A stretch of DNA of 64,000 nucleotides from Anniella stebbinsi (GCA_029215795.1 JARDYH010000002.1:59993001-60057000); one strand, 5' to 3'; positions 1 through 11,860 are shown, counted from the stretch's first letter. Notes: generated by a model from the sequence alone, not told the origin. Numbers and translations: made by a program.

Positions 1-1075
1 TTTCCAATTCTCTAAAAAGCAGGGAGAAAATATCAATATACTCCCCCCTCAAAATCTTCTCCCGCGTGGCCGGAAGTAAATGATATCCCAAGGGGGAAGC
101 AACACCCCCTTTGGGAATAGCATTCCTATCAGCCCCGGTGAAAGGATCCGTCGTTGATGTTCCGACGCCCTGCACGCCACTGCAGCTGGACACAGGTCCC
201 TTCCACACCGCCGCACAGGCCGTGGCCATGGTAGTAGCCGGCGCCTGAGACGCCTCTCCAGTTACTCATGCCCCTGTACCCTCGGCGAAAGCGGGCGGTG
301 TTGATGCTGCAATCGCCACTGCACCCCCAGCCTGCACCCCTGGCGGGTTTGGCGTAGCTGCAGCTGCAGCCACATTACTAGTTGCCTCCCCCACGATTGG
401 AGCTGCCAGCGAGGTCCGCTTGCCCGCTACTAATCTATCTGAAGGACCCAGGTGCTGCCACGGTAAGCCTGGAAAGTAGGGGTACCATCCCCAGGTATGC
501 ATAGCCCCCGTGTTCTGCATTGCCCCCTTGTGTTGTAAGGATGATGCCAGGCCACCAGGACTCCACACCCCCATTGTCCCTGTGTTTTGTGTAGGTGATG
601 CAAGGCCAACAGGACTCACCACTCCCATTGTCTGTACATTACCTTGTGGTGATGCTGGAACAGGAGCTCCCGCTGCTGCAACCGATTCAGCCGAAACTGC
701 TGCCCCGTCTTCATTCCCGGACCTTGCGGCAATGGAGACGCTTTCCTCTGGCACCACGCCCCGCTGGAGGCTTCACCCTTGCGTCGCTGCCGCTTCCATT
801 ATATCTAATCGATTGGACAGGGATCTTAGTAAGCTATCCTGCACCTGTCTTCGCGTCTGGCGAAGACTATCATGGTCCGTACCCAAGAGGCTATTCACTG
901 TAGACGGGTTAAGCCCCCTTTCCTTTTCTAGACATTGCACCCAAGACAGCAATGCCTCTACAGCAGGATCCAACTCCTCATCGGAGGAATCCTGCCTGGC
1001 TCTGCCTCGTTGTTTCTTCGCGGGCGGGGCTTTCCCTTTGCCTTTGGGTCCACCAACACCTTTCTTAGAAGGCAT
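1..1075 (-). pseudogene. gag: Ngaro gag-like protein, partial, two in-frame TGA stops
   Basis: Structural (gag-like) protein of a YR retrotransposon, presumed to package element RNA. The start is the ATG at 1073-1075 (MPSKKG...), chosen because it opens a lysine-rich N-terminus followed by an acidic DSSDEELD stretch, as in the 44 kb copy. The frame stays open from 1075 to the window edge except for TGA codons at 773-775 and 266-268. The downstream residues align with the other gag (PLGYHLLPATR, then IDIFSLLFRE). Within it, a roughly 57-bp unit is repeated about twice (541-650), giving the MGV(V/W)SP(V/G)GLAS repeats. Both stops could come from CGA arginine codons by C-to-T change, so this reads as a decayed gene. 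Confidence 0.7.
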
Positions 1076-1218
1076 GCTGTACCAATTACGCTGTCTGAAA
1101 TTCTCGACCACAGCCCCTGCAGCGCTCTGTATACACCCGCCCGCAACAGTAATATAATGATTAGCAGTGCTGTCACACTAGGAGACTGGGTCCTGACAAA
1201 ACCCCTTTCCCGGGGCCC

Positions 1219-1410
1219 ACAAGATGGCGTCCGCCTCTCCCGACCTAAAACTGTCTGCCTATGTGCTCACAAAATGGCCGCTACCGCAGACAAAATGGCT
1301 GCCGCCACCTAAAATGGCTGCCGCCTAAAATGGCTGCCGCTGCCTGCACCGGGCCTACCGAGCAGCAGCCACCTTGCAGGCTGGCTCCCTGCCCCGTAAT
1401 GGCCGCGGCC
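1219..1410. promoter_or_regulatory. Cluster of YY1-like sites in the Ngaro leader
   Basis: Plus-strand copies of AA(G/A)ATGGC(G/C/T) occur at about 1221, 1271, 1292, 1311 and 1327, with a weaker one near 1397. Several share the longer unit AAAATGGCTGCCGCC, so a short minisatellite carries them. They resemble the YY1 consensus (AAnATGGCnGC). They sit upstream of gag in the element's own leader, where an internal promoter would be expected. Binding is inferred. Confidence 0.4.
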
Positions 1411-2030
1411 GCCCGCAAAGTGGCTGTCGCTATCTGCAGCCTACCCTCTCACCGGAGCTGCCTCTGCCCCCGAAATGTCTCCAGCTGCCCACCGAGTGGC
1501 CACCGCCACCCGCTCCCGGGCCCGCCGAGCAGCCGCCCGCCTGCCCGCTCAGCCCACACAGGGCCTGCCGCAAACGAACCGCCGCCCGCCCGGAACTAGC
1601 GCGGCTCAGGTTCACGCGTCCCTTCACCCCTCCTCCGCTGCTGTAGCAGCCAAAGGCAAGACGCGCCTGACCCCCCCCCCCCACCAGAGACCAGCCAGTC
1701 TCCCAAACCTGAGGCCCTAAGGCCAGAGACAGTCCTCTCCGTCTCTCCCTCTCCCTCTCGCTCCGCTCCTCTCCTCTTAGTCGCCGCCGCGCCGTCCGTT
1801 CCCGCAGCTCCCACGGAGGTAAGAACCACGCCTCGTGGAGCCGCGTGAAGCAAGAGAGCGAAGGGGAGGGAGGCTTGCCCTTAAATAGCTTTCCTCCCTC
1901 CCCTTCGAGTGGCGCCATCCAGCCCGCTTCACCAATAGGGAGCGGGCACGTCTATCCTCTTTCCCCCACCGGCCGCAAAAGCCTCCCCGCCCCCAGGCTG
2001 TTTGCCGGGGATGGCAGAATGGCGCATTTC

Positions 2031-4752
2031 AATAGAGGCCCACATATGGCTACGTAAATTCAATTTCTGGTTTTAAATGATGTTTGCGCCTGTCAGACTG
2101 GCTCTGTGTACATTAACTGATTCTTTCCAATCAAAGTGGGAAAAAATACTAAGTATGAAATTATTAACCTTAGGCTTTTCTACAACTGCTATCCTAACCC
2201 TAGGGTATGCCAAAGCAAAAATAGCTATCTTCCAGCGAATTCGAGATATTGAATTTCAAAATCATTTAAGTCTACTTCTCTGTTTTTAGAGCATCTCCTA
2301 ATTTTGAGAGTTGCAACCCAACACAGCTGACAGGCACCAGGTTGGGGAAGGCAAGGACAGGCAGGATGTAGATCTCCAGACATTTTGGTGTTCAACTCAG
2401 AGAAGCCCCTACCAGCATTGGCAGTGATCAGGAGTTGATGTCCAAAGCATCAGGATAGATCTATTTTCTGCCCACATCTGTTCTAAAGTTTGATGTTTTC
2501 CAGCATTAAGACGTGCAATCCATCAAGGAACTCCAAAAGAGGTGCATCACTTAAATAAATTGTCTTAAACCACATGAAGTGACAATGAATGAATCTTGAA
2601 TGCCTAATCCAGACAGTTCTTCAGATGTCAAAATTAGTTTTCAACACATGGCATAGGTTTTCTGTTTATTGAATATCAGATATATGGTTGGGGGACTAAC
2701 AGAGGATTTTTCTTACATGTTCAGCCATGTGAGATCAAAAAGAGCAAGCACCTAATACTTTAATGCATAAAGATTATTTTAAAATTAATGATGAAAAATA
2801 TTTTTGTCTTCTCCATAACAGAGATGGCACAAACAGTTGCCAACATGTTTTCAAAAACACTTTTGAGTGACAGATGTATTTTTTTATTTTTTCCTGTTAA
2901 CTGCCCTTTCTCCCTCAATCTTTAACCAACCCTCCTAAAATTTTCAGGTTATGTAAAATAGGCATTTCTTTCTGACATATGTAATTTTCAGAAAGATTAG
3001 TGAAACTTTTTCAGTTTTATTAAGGTTAGAATGACCAACCCTCCCCCAATTCCTCTTTTCAATGGTGGAAGCTGTTTTTTCCCTTTCAAACCTTAACTAG
3101 CAGTGCACTCTTAAATAAAGATTTTTCTACTGTGGAAGACTGCCAGGGGGCTGTCTTCATGGCTTCAAGTTGGCACCGCTCCACCGCCAAACCCCACGGT
3201 ATCACTGGTGCGGGGTAGTAGTGAGTAATCTAAATGAAGGGAGGCAGCGCAGGCTTTCTGGCAGCCATTAGTCTCGCCAGACCCACCCTCTGCCTAGGCA
3301 GACAGCAAACAATCAGGGATTGCCATCTGCCTGGCCAGAAATCCCCTGCAACTCTGAAGTGAGGATAGATCGCAGATGCGCTGTACTTGCCTCACTCCAG
3401 AGAAAAAAGTCAGGATAAGTCCCCAACTTTTTTCCTCCACAGCTTCACCAGAAAGCCCTGGGGTGGGTGCACAGTGACTGCTGCATCGTATAAGTGACAC
3501 AGCGCCAATGCGCACCCACCCCAGGGCTTTCTGTGCATTTAGACAGTCCCCAGGACTCACTGACATAATCCATGCCTCCCCCAGACTCATCATCAGAGAG
3601 GACGAAGGGGAAGGGCAGGCTGGGGAAGGGACTAGCAGCATTCTAGGACAAGGCACCTTTCTTTCAGGGAGTAGGCAAGACCTGGCAGAAACCCCTCTGA
3701 GTCTGACAGGGATGAAGGAGATCACAAGGTTCCTCCAATCCCAGCTGAGCACAGTTTCATGAGAGTGAGGGTATGCTGCCAGAGCTCGGAGGCTACAGGG
3801 CGAATTGCAAGCACCTGGTGTCAGGTTGATAAGGGTTAAAAGGTCCTGGACCAGGGATGATGCTGGAAAAAAATTGCAACCCCCAGTGTTTGGCCCATCC
3901 AGTTCTTTATGTGTTTGAACTTCCTGATTAACCAAGACCCCTTGGACTCTGCCTGAACCTAGAAGCCCTAGTCTGTGACTCCAGGCCTGTGTTATTTGAC
4001 TCTGCCAAGGAATCCCAGCTGCAGTTTCTCTGGCTTGGCTTCCACACTAGATAAGGACAGCCATAAATCTCTGCTCTTAGCCAGCAAACGCTAACACCCA
4101 GTGTAGCTCCTGGAATGAACTACACATGAGTGGGAAGAGTGAATGGGCAGACTGAATGGGCAGACTGAAAGGTAAAAAGGTAGGAAGGAAGGAGGGAGGG
4201 AGAGTGAGCGAGCGAGCGAGCCAGGAAGCAAAGGAAGGGTTGGCATGAGACACACTATGCAGAGTGAAGTTGAGAAAGGAGAGGAAGGGTGGATAAGAGC
4301 ATCACCCTCAGGGTCAGTACCAGCCAGGCAGCACTTAGGGTTAAGACCTATCTGACTCTTTGCACCAGAAGAGCCAGAGGAAGTCTGGCTGAAACCACCC
4401 CTCACAGCTATTTATCTTGGCTGCCAGGCTACTATGAAGTTGTGGCCTTACCAAGTAAGGAATGGAGATGATGGAAGTCTCGAAGTACTGGGATATAGTT
4501 CCCGGATTGGCCCCATGAGAAGTGCAAGATAGTGTATCCTGAGCAGGATTAACAGCTAACCACCTGTCAGCAAAGGGAAGTCCCTAAATTATAGTTACTG
4601 GGGCAAATCTTGGGAGGTAGAAAGTTGCCTTCCAAAATTAGCAGTGTCTCTCCAACTTATGCACTGCATTGATCAGTGATGCAAATAGTTATTGAAGTAA
4701 TAAAACTATTGCTTCGTACTTACCTGTTCCACTCTCCTTAGTGGAGATGATA
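2031..4752. other. No gene recognised; unique or old sequence
   Basis: AT-rich sequence without a recognisable coding region. A 213-codon minus-strand ORF (3294-3935) and an 84-codon plus-strand ORF overlap but resemble nothing I know. It holds one perfect 22-bp inverted repeat (3449-3533) and a short GAGC-rich patch near 4200. Confidence 0.5.
3449..3533. repeat. Perfect 22-bp inverted repeat with 41-nt loop
   Basis: Positions 3449-3470 and 3512-3533 are exact reverse complements, with core AGAAAGCCCTGGGG. The arms do not extend beyond 22 bp on either side. It could be a small foldback or a chance local inverted duplication; no element is recognised around it. Confidence 0.6.
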
Positions 4753-4760
4753 GTGGAGAC

Positions 4761-5080
4761 TAGGCTGACCATATGAAAAGGAGGACAGGGCTCATGTAAC
4801 TTTAACAGTTGTCGAGAAAAGGGAATTTCAGCCAGTGTCATTTGTATGCAATTCGTTCCTGGTGAAATTCCCTCTTCATCACAACTGTTAAAGTTGCAGG
4901 GGCCCTGCCTTCTTTTGTATATGGTCACTCTAGTATAGTGCCTGCAACTTTAACTGTTGTGATGAAGAGGGAATTTCACCAGGAACTAATTGCATACAAA
5001 TGACACTGGCTAAAATTCCCTTTTCTCTGCAACTGTTAAAGTTACATGAGCCCTGTCCTCCTTTTCATATGGTCAGCCTA
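4761..5080. mobile_element. 320-bp palindromic hAT-like MITE with 8-bp TSD
   Basis: The whole element is one long inverted repeat. The ends read TAGGCTGACCATATG... and its exact complement, and the two halves stay complementary almost to the centre. It is flanked by GTGGAGAC at 4753-4760 and again at 5081-5088. An 8-bp duplication with TAGG(G/C)TGACCATAT ends fits non-autonomous hAT elements. It has no coding capacity. A second, more diverged copy lies at 60069-60388. Confidence 0.75.
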
Positions 5081-5088
5081 GTGGAGAC

Positions 5089-7264
5089 TATTTCAATGTG
5101 TCTCTCCCTGGGGAGGTGCAAATACCCACTATTCCACAAATTAATTGCAGGTTTTTAAAATATTTGGTCTCCATAATAGCTGATGTCTATGAAAATGTAG
5201 AATCCAGTTTGCATTGCCACATTGCTCACAAATGGCCAGGAAAACGTGAAGCTGCAAACTGAGGCACTTCATACCTACCCATTCTCTCTGGTCATAATGG
5301 AATACTTTTGGAAGTTCTACACACCCTAACAAGACTTCTGCCAAGTATTGCATTTTTGTTTACTGTTCTGCATATTTAGCTTTGGTGTTTGTTTCAGCTG
5401 GCATGTCGAGAGCCATACAGAGTTAATATGTTTGGATCACTGAGTGGTTATTTATTAACAGAATGAAAGAAACAAGAATCTATCTGATCTGATAATATGA
5501 TGGAGTGGGTCTGTGAAAGCTTATCCACAATATGTGAGTCTATAAGGTTCCACAAGACTCTTTGTTGTTTCTACCAACTGTAATATATCACCAATTCTGA
5601 ATAAGGCTGATCCAATGCTAATACTTTCCTAGCTGATTTTCTTTGACAAGTTAAACATATAGTTGTGAGGTAACAGTGATCTGATGCTGTCAGATTCTCA
5701 TATTTGCTCCAGGAAAACCCGCTACTCATCTGCCAAAGCTGCACTGTGTAATGTTTAAATTTCCAAATTCAAACAAAATGGTCTTTGTGTTGCTCTAATC
5801 GAAGGCTGACTTGTGAAATATGAATGTTTGTGCTTGTTTGTTTAGGCTTATGTGGGAGAATGTTGGAGAGATGGGATGAATGGGTATATATGTTTCCAGT
5901 GCTGCAGAAGATCCTCCTGCAAAGAAGATAAAGAGTATCAGAGATAACAAATGGCTCTAAAGATTTTAGCAAATTGCAAACTACGCAGAACCTTTGGAGC
6001 TATATCATGAAGAGGACTGTTTTACTGACTCTGAAGAATTTTAATTCAGTACAAAGTTTTTTAAAAATATTCACTTTATAAATGTCGTTATATTATCATG
6101 TAAATCAAAACCAGGTGAAATGTTACTGGTCTCCAGTGTCTCTGCTAAGGCTGCACTTTGGGGTGCAGGTCCAGGGACCTGCTGCTCTAGGCCCCAAGCA
6201 ACCACCAGAGGAGATTGGCAGCTGATGGTGGCAGCTGATGGGGAGGGTGGCAGTAGCAGGACACAGCTACAGAATTAACACCCGGGACAGGCAGCCACAC
6301 AACACCTTTTTTTTTCTTTTTTAATATTTAATCAGACAGGCAGACTGAGCATCAAATTGCCTGTTGCTGAAGCCCAGCCCCATATTCCTTTCTCCATAGC
6401 ACCTCTGATTCCTGTCTGGGGCCAAGGCGCACTCTGTCAAAATGAAGAGGGTGGGTATGTTTGGAACCTCAGCAGTAAGCACTTTACTGGTCACTCTGCC
6501 TGTCTGACTAAATGTTTTAAAAAAGAAAGAAGGACCAGTTTCTGCTACCTGGTAAGCCAGGCAAGGAAGGAGAACAGAGCGATCAGGGTTAGGGGAGAAA
6601 GTGGTAAATGCAGGGGGAGAAAGTGGGGCAGCGGCTAGCATCGCGTGTGGGATAGGGGGCCCTCTGAAGTGTATCTTGGCCAGCCCTCCCCCAAAATACC
6701 TGGCAGAGAGACTCTGGTCTCTGAAATAAAAGCACCTATACTATGTATTCCATCCCTCACACAGTCATTTTGAGACAGACAATTGAAAGCAGACATTAAT
6801 TCTTCCTCTTGAGCACTGCCTACTGATTGCCTAGTAATCACACTGCTGCCAGAATGCATTGTACATCTGCAGATAAATGTTTATTTCCTCACAGCATGTT
6901 GATTATGCTGTACATCTAAGAGGGAACATCATCTATGTCATTATGCTTGGGACTAATTATATTTTCTACACAGCTGTTTGGGGTCCCTAAACATTCAGTT
7001 GTGTGTGACAGGCTACAAAATCATAACATTTCATCTTTTCTGAGGAATTCAACAATATGAAAACCGGTGATGTTTTTTACCTACATAAAATCCTTTCAAA
7101 AGAATACAATCCTTCTTCTAAAAGTCAGAGATGCATTCAATGAGCTAAAACAGATAATGCATTTACGCGGACAGTTCCTTGAGTTTCAAGGATGTAAGTG
7201 TGTTATGGTCCTTGCTTTAAGAAATTAACGGGCCCAATTCTGAAGCCAATGTCTAAAGAAAGGT
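5089..7264. other. No gene or element recognised
   Basis: Mostly AT-rich intergenic-type sequence. Short ORFs up to 106 codons overlap on both strands without recognisable motifs. Confidence 0.5.
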
Positions 7265-7395
7265 AGGCAACCTAGTGCCCTCCCGATGTTTTGAACTGTA
7301 CCTCCCATGAGCCCCAGTCACCATGGCTAATGATCAGGGATTGTGGGGGGTTGTGGTCCAGAATATCTGGTGGGCACCAGGTTGCTTACTCCTTG
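7265..7395. repeat. Short self-complementary interspersed repeat (family C)
   Basis: The start (GGCAACCTAGTGCCCTCC) is complementary to the end (GGGCACCAGGTTGC), with CTCCCATGAGCCCCAG in between. Related copies are at 12192-12325 and 35826-35910. This looks like a small foldback DNA transposon common in reptiles; superfamily not determined. Confidence 0.5.
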
Positions 7396-8156
7396 ACTAA
7401 AGTTTCCTGACTCTTTAAATATGTTTGGTGTATTACATTTTTTGATATATTCTATCTATATGTGGCCAAGACCTTTAAAACACTTATATGTTAAGTATAT
7501 ATGCAAGATCTTGTTACATTTCTATATCAAAGCAAACCCAGGATAATTCATTATATGTATAAAAACTCTAAGAGTACCTTCTGAAATTTCACATTACATA
7601 CAGCAATATGTACTAAGGCGTGCCATCATCAAAAAGAAAATGGCTCCATTTTGTTTAAGTTAATTAGATTACATCAGATAATGTCCTGGGAACATGTGTT
7701 ACTCCTCACTTTTGTGAAGGTTGATGTATATCACAAAACCAAAACTTAAGTGGCATTCCAGCTAGGACACAGCTGGCATTTAATGTCTAAGCTTTGCAGA
7801 CAGCTGTTTCTTGTCCATTAAATTATGAAATGACTAAGTTCATTAAGATTTCCTTGCACATGGAGTTTATTGAATTTTATGCTGTACATGCCAAAGGTCT
7901 TGATAGAGAAAGCCACTTGGGTGAGTGATGTTTCTAGCTACTGCAACATTTGTTATCTAGTAGACAAAGAAACATTATTTTCAAATTGATTAAAACTGGT
8001 GCTTCCAGCCAACTATCAGAATGAAGTCATGTTGATCTGTCAGTGTAGTTTTAATGCCAAAAGCAACTGAAAAGAAACCAACATTCCCACCTCTCATTTA
8101 AAGAACTAGGAAGAATAAGAGGGGTTATTTTAAAATATAAATATGAGCTTTCTGAT
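7396..8156. other. No gene recognised
   Basis: AT-rich sequence with no ORF of note, no clear repeat ends and no motifs I can name. Confidence 0.5.
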
Positions 8157-8320
8157 TCATTATTTATTTAAAATATTTATTTCATGCCTTTTATTGTCCA
8201 AGTAGTTTACATGATTGTTTTTAGGGGGGAAAAGTAATAAAACAGAATGAAAATATGATAAAAATGCAAAATGTAAAAACATCAATAGTTAGGGATATGC
8301 TTCAAATTCCCCCAAATCAA
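8157..8320 (-). repeat. Probable LINE 3'-tail fragment
   Basis: A TTATTTATTT-type start followed by TTTATTTCATGCC... resembles the reversed tail of the LINE 3' ends at 52247 and 60386. Too short and diverged to assign firmly. Confidence 0.3.
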
Positions 8321-8321
8321 A

Positions 8322-8875
8322 TCAGGCTGATTCATATAGAGTCGGGTAATGTCCAAATTGAAGCAGGACTCCTCTGAAGTGGACAGAATCTGAACCTCCC
8401 AAATCTTCATTATTGATTTGGAGGGTTACATTGAACCACATCTGCCATTTGGATGCCCACTCTCCCAGCTTGGAGAAATCCTTTTGGAGCTCCTCACAAC
8501 CCCTGTTTGTTTTAAATAATTTGGTATCATTGGCAAACTTGACCACTTTGCTGCTCACTCCTAATTCGAGATCATTTATGAATTAGTTGAAAAAAAATTG
8601 GTCCCAATATAGATCCCTGTGGGATCCCACGATTTACTTCCCTCCATTGGGAGAATTTACCATTTATTCCTACTTTCTGCTTTCAGTTCTTTTACCAGTT
8701 ACTGATCCATAAGAGGACCTCTCCTCTTATTCCATGACTGCTAAGTTTGTTCAGGAGTCTTTGGTGAGGGACTTTATCAAAAGCTTTTTGGAAGTCCAAG
8801 TAAACATCATCCTCCGGATCATCGCTATCTACATGTTTATTGATATTCTCAAAGAACTCAAAAGGTAGCTGGCAA
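8322..8875 (-). pseudogene. CR1 LINE reverse-transcriptase fragment
   Basis: The minus strand encodes the central RT of a CR1 retrotransposon in broken frames. In order it shows YLDFQKAFDKVPHQRLL, HGIRGEVLLWI, a GIPQGSILGP block and VVKFANDTKLFK. The last corresponds to the FADD catalytic box, with the first Asp read as Asn (FAND). Several stops and frame changes break it, so it is an old dead fragment. The CR1 3' end is not attached. Confidence 0.75.
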
Positions 8876-8940
8876 GGCTAGACTGTACTGAGGCTGGCTT
8901 GGCAGCCTTTCACAATTGACAGGTGGGGAAATGAAGTATA

Positions 8941-9293
8941 TAGATCACCCCCTTAGCAGGGTTTTCCCCAGGATTCAAAGGATTGCCCAAACCCTTGGGG
9001 GTGCTGTGCTAAGAATCCCCACTTGCCTGAGTCTCCAGCAATTGTTTTTTTCAGGGTGCCCAACATGCCTCCCTGTTTTTTTGCTCCCAGATGTTGTAAT
9101 TGCTTCTAGTTTGACAGCTGTCAAACTAGAAGCCATTACTGCAATTGGGAACAAAGAACAGGATGGCATGTACTTTTCTATGAAAAACTATAGGTGCAGA
9201 CTCAGGGAAGGGTGCACTAGAAGAAGGGGATCCCCAAGCGGTGGGGTAACCCTTTAAATCCTGGGAATCACCTTGGTAAGTGAGTGATCTTGA
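8941..9293. repeat. Foldback repeat centred on a 32-bp perfect palindrome
   Basis: The centre (9102-9133) is a perfect palindrome around TTTGACAGCTGTCAAA. The two flanks remain recognisably complementary for about 175 bp each way, for example CAGGATT.AAAGG on the left against CCTTTAAATCCTG on the right. A third, direct-orientation partial copy of the left arm appears at about 9300-9420 (CCTGAGTC...GCACC...TTTCATA). It is either an old foldback transposon or a local inverted duplication. Confidence 0.55.
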
Positions 9294-9549
9294 GCACTTT
9301 CCTCCAACTATCTTGCTCCAACCATTGGGAGTGCCCACCCTGAGTCGACAGCACCCTTTGTTTCATATAAAAATGCACACCACTCCATTTTCACTCCCAA
9401 AGTTTGTAGCGGAATGTGATGATACAAGCGCCACAGTCACTGGAGCCATAGCCTTCAAACTCAGGTTGTCAAACCTCCTCTTTGGGGTCTTGAACCTTGA
9501 GCAGTTTCAGCCCTTGACATCAAGGGAATCTCGAGTTTTTAGCTAAGAA

Positions 9550-10130
9550 GTGCTGGGTGAGCACGGCACCTTTCCTGCTTCAGATTTGGTGGGCAGTCAG
9601 GCACCTGGAGCTCAGCAGAGGTGAGACATCCACAGATCAAAATGTGAGAAAGGAGAGGTCACTCAAAGCAGCCCACAGGGCAAAACAGAATGGGCCAGAG
9701 ACCTTTTTCTCAGAGTTCCACATCATGAGTGATGAAGGGTCATCTTAGAGAAAAATTTCATGACCAACAGTGAGGTGCCAATCAAGAGAGAGGCTCTCAT
9801 CTTGCAGATGCCCTGTTGATGCAAATGTTGGAACCTGGCATGCCGTTGCTTTGCTTCGCTACCCCTTACCTTCCACTTCACTTTTTTCACTTGTGAGCTA
9901 GGCTCTGTCTGCACTGCTAGCATGCAATAAAGAACCTTTGTGGTGCATGTCAGAGAAAAAAATAGATGTGCAGCTTTGGCTGGCTGGTACATCTCTTAGA
10001 GACAGAGTTAGACTGAAGACACAACTCAGAGATGGCTGTAGCCGAGCCCTGAGAGGCTGGCGTGCTACACAGAGCCTTTTAAGAGTGTCTTAGAGTCCAG
10101 TGTTGGTGCAGGCAGAGGCAGCTGGTGGCA
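9550..10130. other. Unassigned; weak LTR-like polyadenylation signal
   Basis: Contains AGCATGCAATAAAGAACC at about 9920, which looks like the R region of a retroviral LTR. I cannot find TG...CA ends, a primer-binding site or internal genes, so an LTR is only a possibility. Confidence 0.2.
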
Positions 10131-10265
10131 GAGGCTATGTTCAGGTAGGCACCCCTCTCTTGGTGCTGGACATGCCCCCTGGGGGTGGACATGTTGGTGG
10201 GGATGCCCCCTTGGGGGCCGACCATGTTGTCCTCCTTTTTGGTTTCCAAAATATGGTCACCCTAA
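10131..10265 (-). repeat. hAT-like repeat end (GACCATAT family, second subfamily)
   Basis: Ends at ATATGGTCACCCTAA and contains two palindromic GCCCCCTGGGGG/CCCCCTTGGGGG stretches. A close copy is at 29556-29687. The terminus (TAGGGTGACCATAT when reversed) matches the palindromic elements at 4761 and 60069, but the interior differs. Confidence 0.55.
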
Positions 10266-11689
10266 TTGCCCCATCCCAAACATATTTGTACCAAAGTAAG
10301 TCCATGAGTATGTTACTGATACTTTAGGTAAATAAATGTTGGAAAAAGAAACACAGGGAGAAAGAGAGGAGAAAATCATAATATAAATAGTGGAGGATTG
10401 AGAGAGAGCACACCACTACTAGAAAAACTGGTAATTTGACCAGGATATCTCAAGCTAATTTTTTTGCATCTAGTTTAGATGAGGTACTTGTTATACCCGA
10501 GATTTCAAAGAGCTCAGAACTGTTCCAGGAGTTCTCTTGACAGAATATTTATTGTCATTTTAGGTAAACTGTATACTGCAGTACAAGAAGAACTTTTAAA
10601 TGGTGTTAATAATTTATATTCTGTGACATACTAGAGTGGTAGTGGTTAGAGGGCTTGCTTCATTAATGCAGTTAGTTTGATTTATGTAGATTATTAACTT
10701 TGACTTTAGCTATCAAACTACTTCTATAGAATGACATTCCAGGATCATTTGGGGGTTTTGGTAACTGTATATATGCCGGAGGCTCAATATTTTGTTCTTG
10801 ACTTCATATATTCTTACCTTCCTTTTGTGATGGAGAACTTTGGACACACTTTGAAAGCGCTGCCAAATGCTAAGGTGAAATGTTCAATTGTGTTTAAAGC
10901 ACTATTTTTGCTAGTAATATATTAGAGGAAAGAATTTGGGCCAGAAGCCAAAGAGCCCCTCATGCCGGGACCTAAAGTGCTGCTGCAAATGCACCAAGGA
11001 CTGGGTGAATATTCCTTCCTGTGTCAACTCCTTGTACTCATTCAGAGAAGACTCACTCCACAGAGTGCTTTTCAATGCACAAATGGGTGCAGTGGGAAGG
11101 GGGCACAAGAAGTACCAGTATGTCTTCATTTGTGTTGTGCAAGAAGAGCAATGATCTTTATTGGAGGAAATTATGACAGATCTTGAAGGACACATTCTCA
11201 TAGAAATGTATGAGATGTGGGAGGCCAAAGCTTATTTGGCAGGGCAAGGGGCATATAAACTTCAGTTCCTTATTCAAGGTTGGATCCCACGGTGTGTTGT
11301 TCCACTGACCAAATTGCTTCCACCAGCAGATCTGGAGGGGTCAATTCCAGGCTGGTTTTACAGCCTGTGACATCACGGCTGAAAAACCAGAGCAGCTGAG
11401 CCAATGGCAGGCAGCTGATTCACTTCCAAGAGGAACAGAAGCCCACTGTGACATCAGAAGGCCTGTTGCAGGTCCCCAGTGAATTAAAACAGCAGGATGT
11501 TTTTATTGGCTTTATGGACTCACTTGAGAAGCGGAAGAAACAGGATCAGCAAAGCAAAATGATAGATTTCAGGCAAAGCATGCTGAAGACTTACAGTGCC
11601 TACATCTAGGTACATTAATACCATTGATTCATGTGGGAAATGTGAATGCGGTCCAATAAACCCATTAGCTAACCTTGTACCATTAATAA
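10266..11689. other. No gene recognised
   Basis: AT-rich to mixed sequence. Overlapping ORFs at 10911-11228 on both strands show no recognisable domain. Confidence 0.5.
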
Positions 11690-11860
11690 CATAAGAGTCT
11701 TGCTGAATCAGACCAAAGGTCTGTGTAGTCCAACCAGGTGCCCCAATGGGTAAGCCCACATGAAGGTCATGAATGCAACAGCACCCACCCACTTGTGTTC
11801 CCCAGCAACTGATATTCAGAGGCATACTATCTCCAATATTGGAGGTAATATGTACCCATC
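11690..11860 (+). repeat. SINE-like interspersed repeat, family B
   Basis: Reads AACATAAGAGTCTTGCTGAA, TCAGACCAAAGG..., CCCAGCAACTGATATTCAGA. Other copies are at 13500-13720 (plus) and 36322-36531 (minus). This layout is typical of an old reptile-wide interspersed repeat; I cannot name the family with certainty. Confidence 0.55.

Larger units (their letters stand above)
1..2030 (-). mobile_element. Ngaro-like YR retrotransposon, 5' part (gag plus leader)
   Basis: The minus strand reads from a GC-rich leader (about 2030 down to 1076) into a gag ORF that runs off the window start. The gag matches that of the 38-45 kb Ngaro: both have a basic start followed by an SSDEE-type acidic patch, a WGW(Y/F)P motif, and a shared PLGYHLLPATR segment. 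It is a different subfamily, since the leaders do not align obviously. The 5' boundary near 2030 is a guess from the end of the GC-rich, CpG-rich sequence; I could not find the terminal repeat. RT, recombinase and 3' repeats lie outside the window. Confidence 0.7.

Noticed and set aside
1261..1918. Several overlapping ORFs on both strands in GC-rich DNA
   Set aside because: High GC reduces stop codons; the stretch is the Ngaro leader and the ORFs show no domain.
3294..3935. 213-codon open frame on the minus strand
   Set aside because: No recognisable motif, low-complexity start, overlapped by an unrelated plus-strand ORF; no support as a gene.
9880..9960. AATAAAG-containing sequence that looks like an LTR R region
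   Set aside because: No TG...CA ends, second LTR, primer-binding site or retroviral genes found; noted only as weak.
10911..11228. 105-codon minus-strand ORF with a plus-strand partner
   Set aside because: No homology recognised and the two frames overlap; probably chance.
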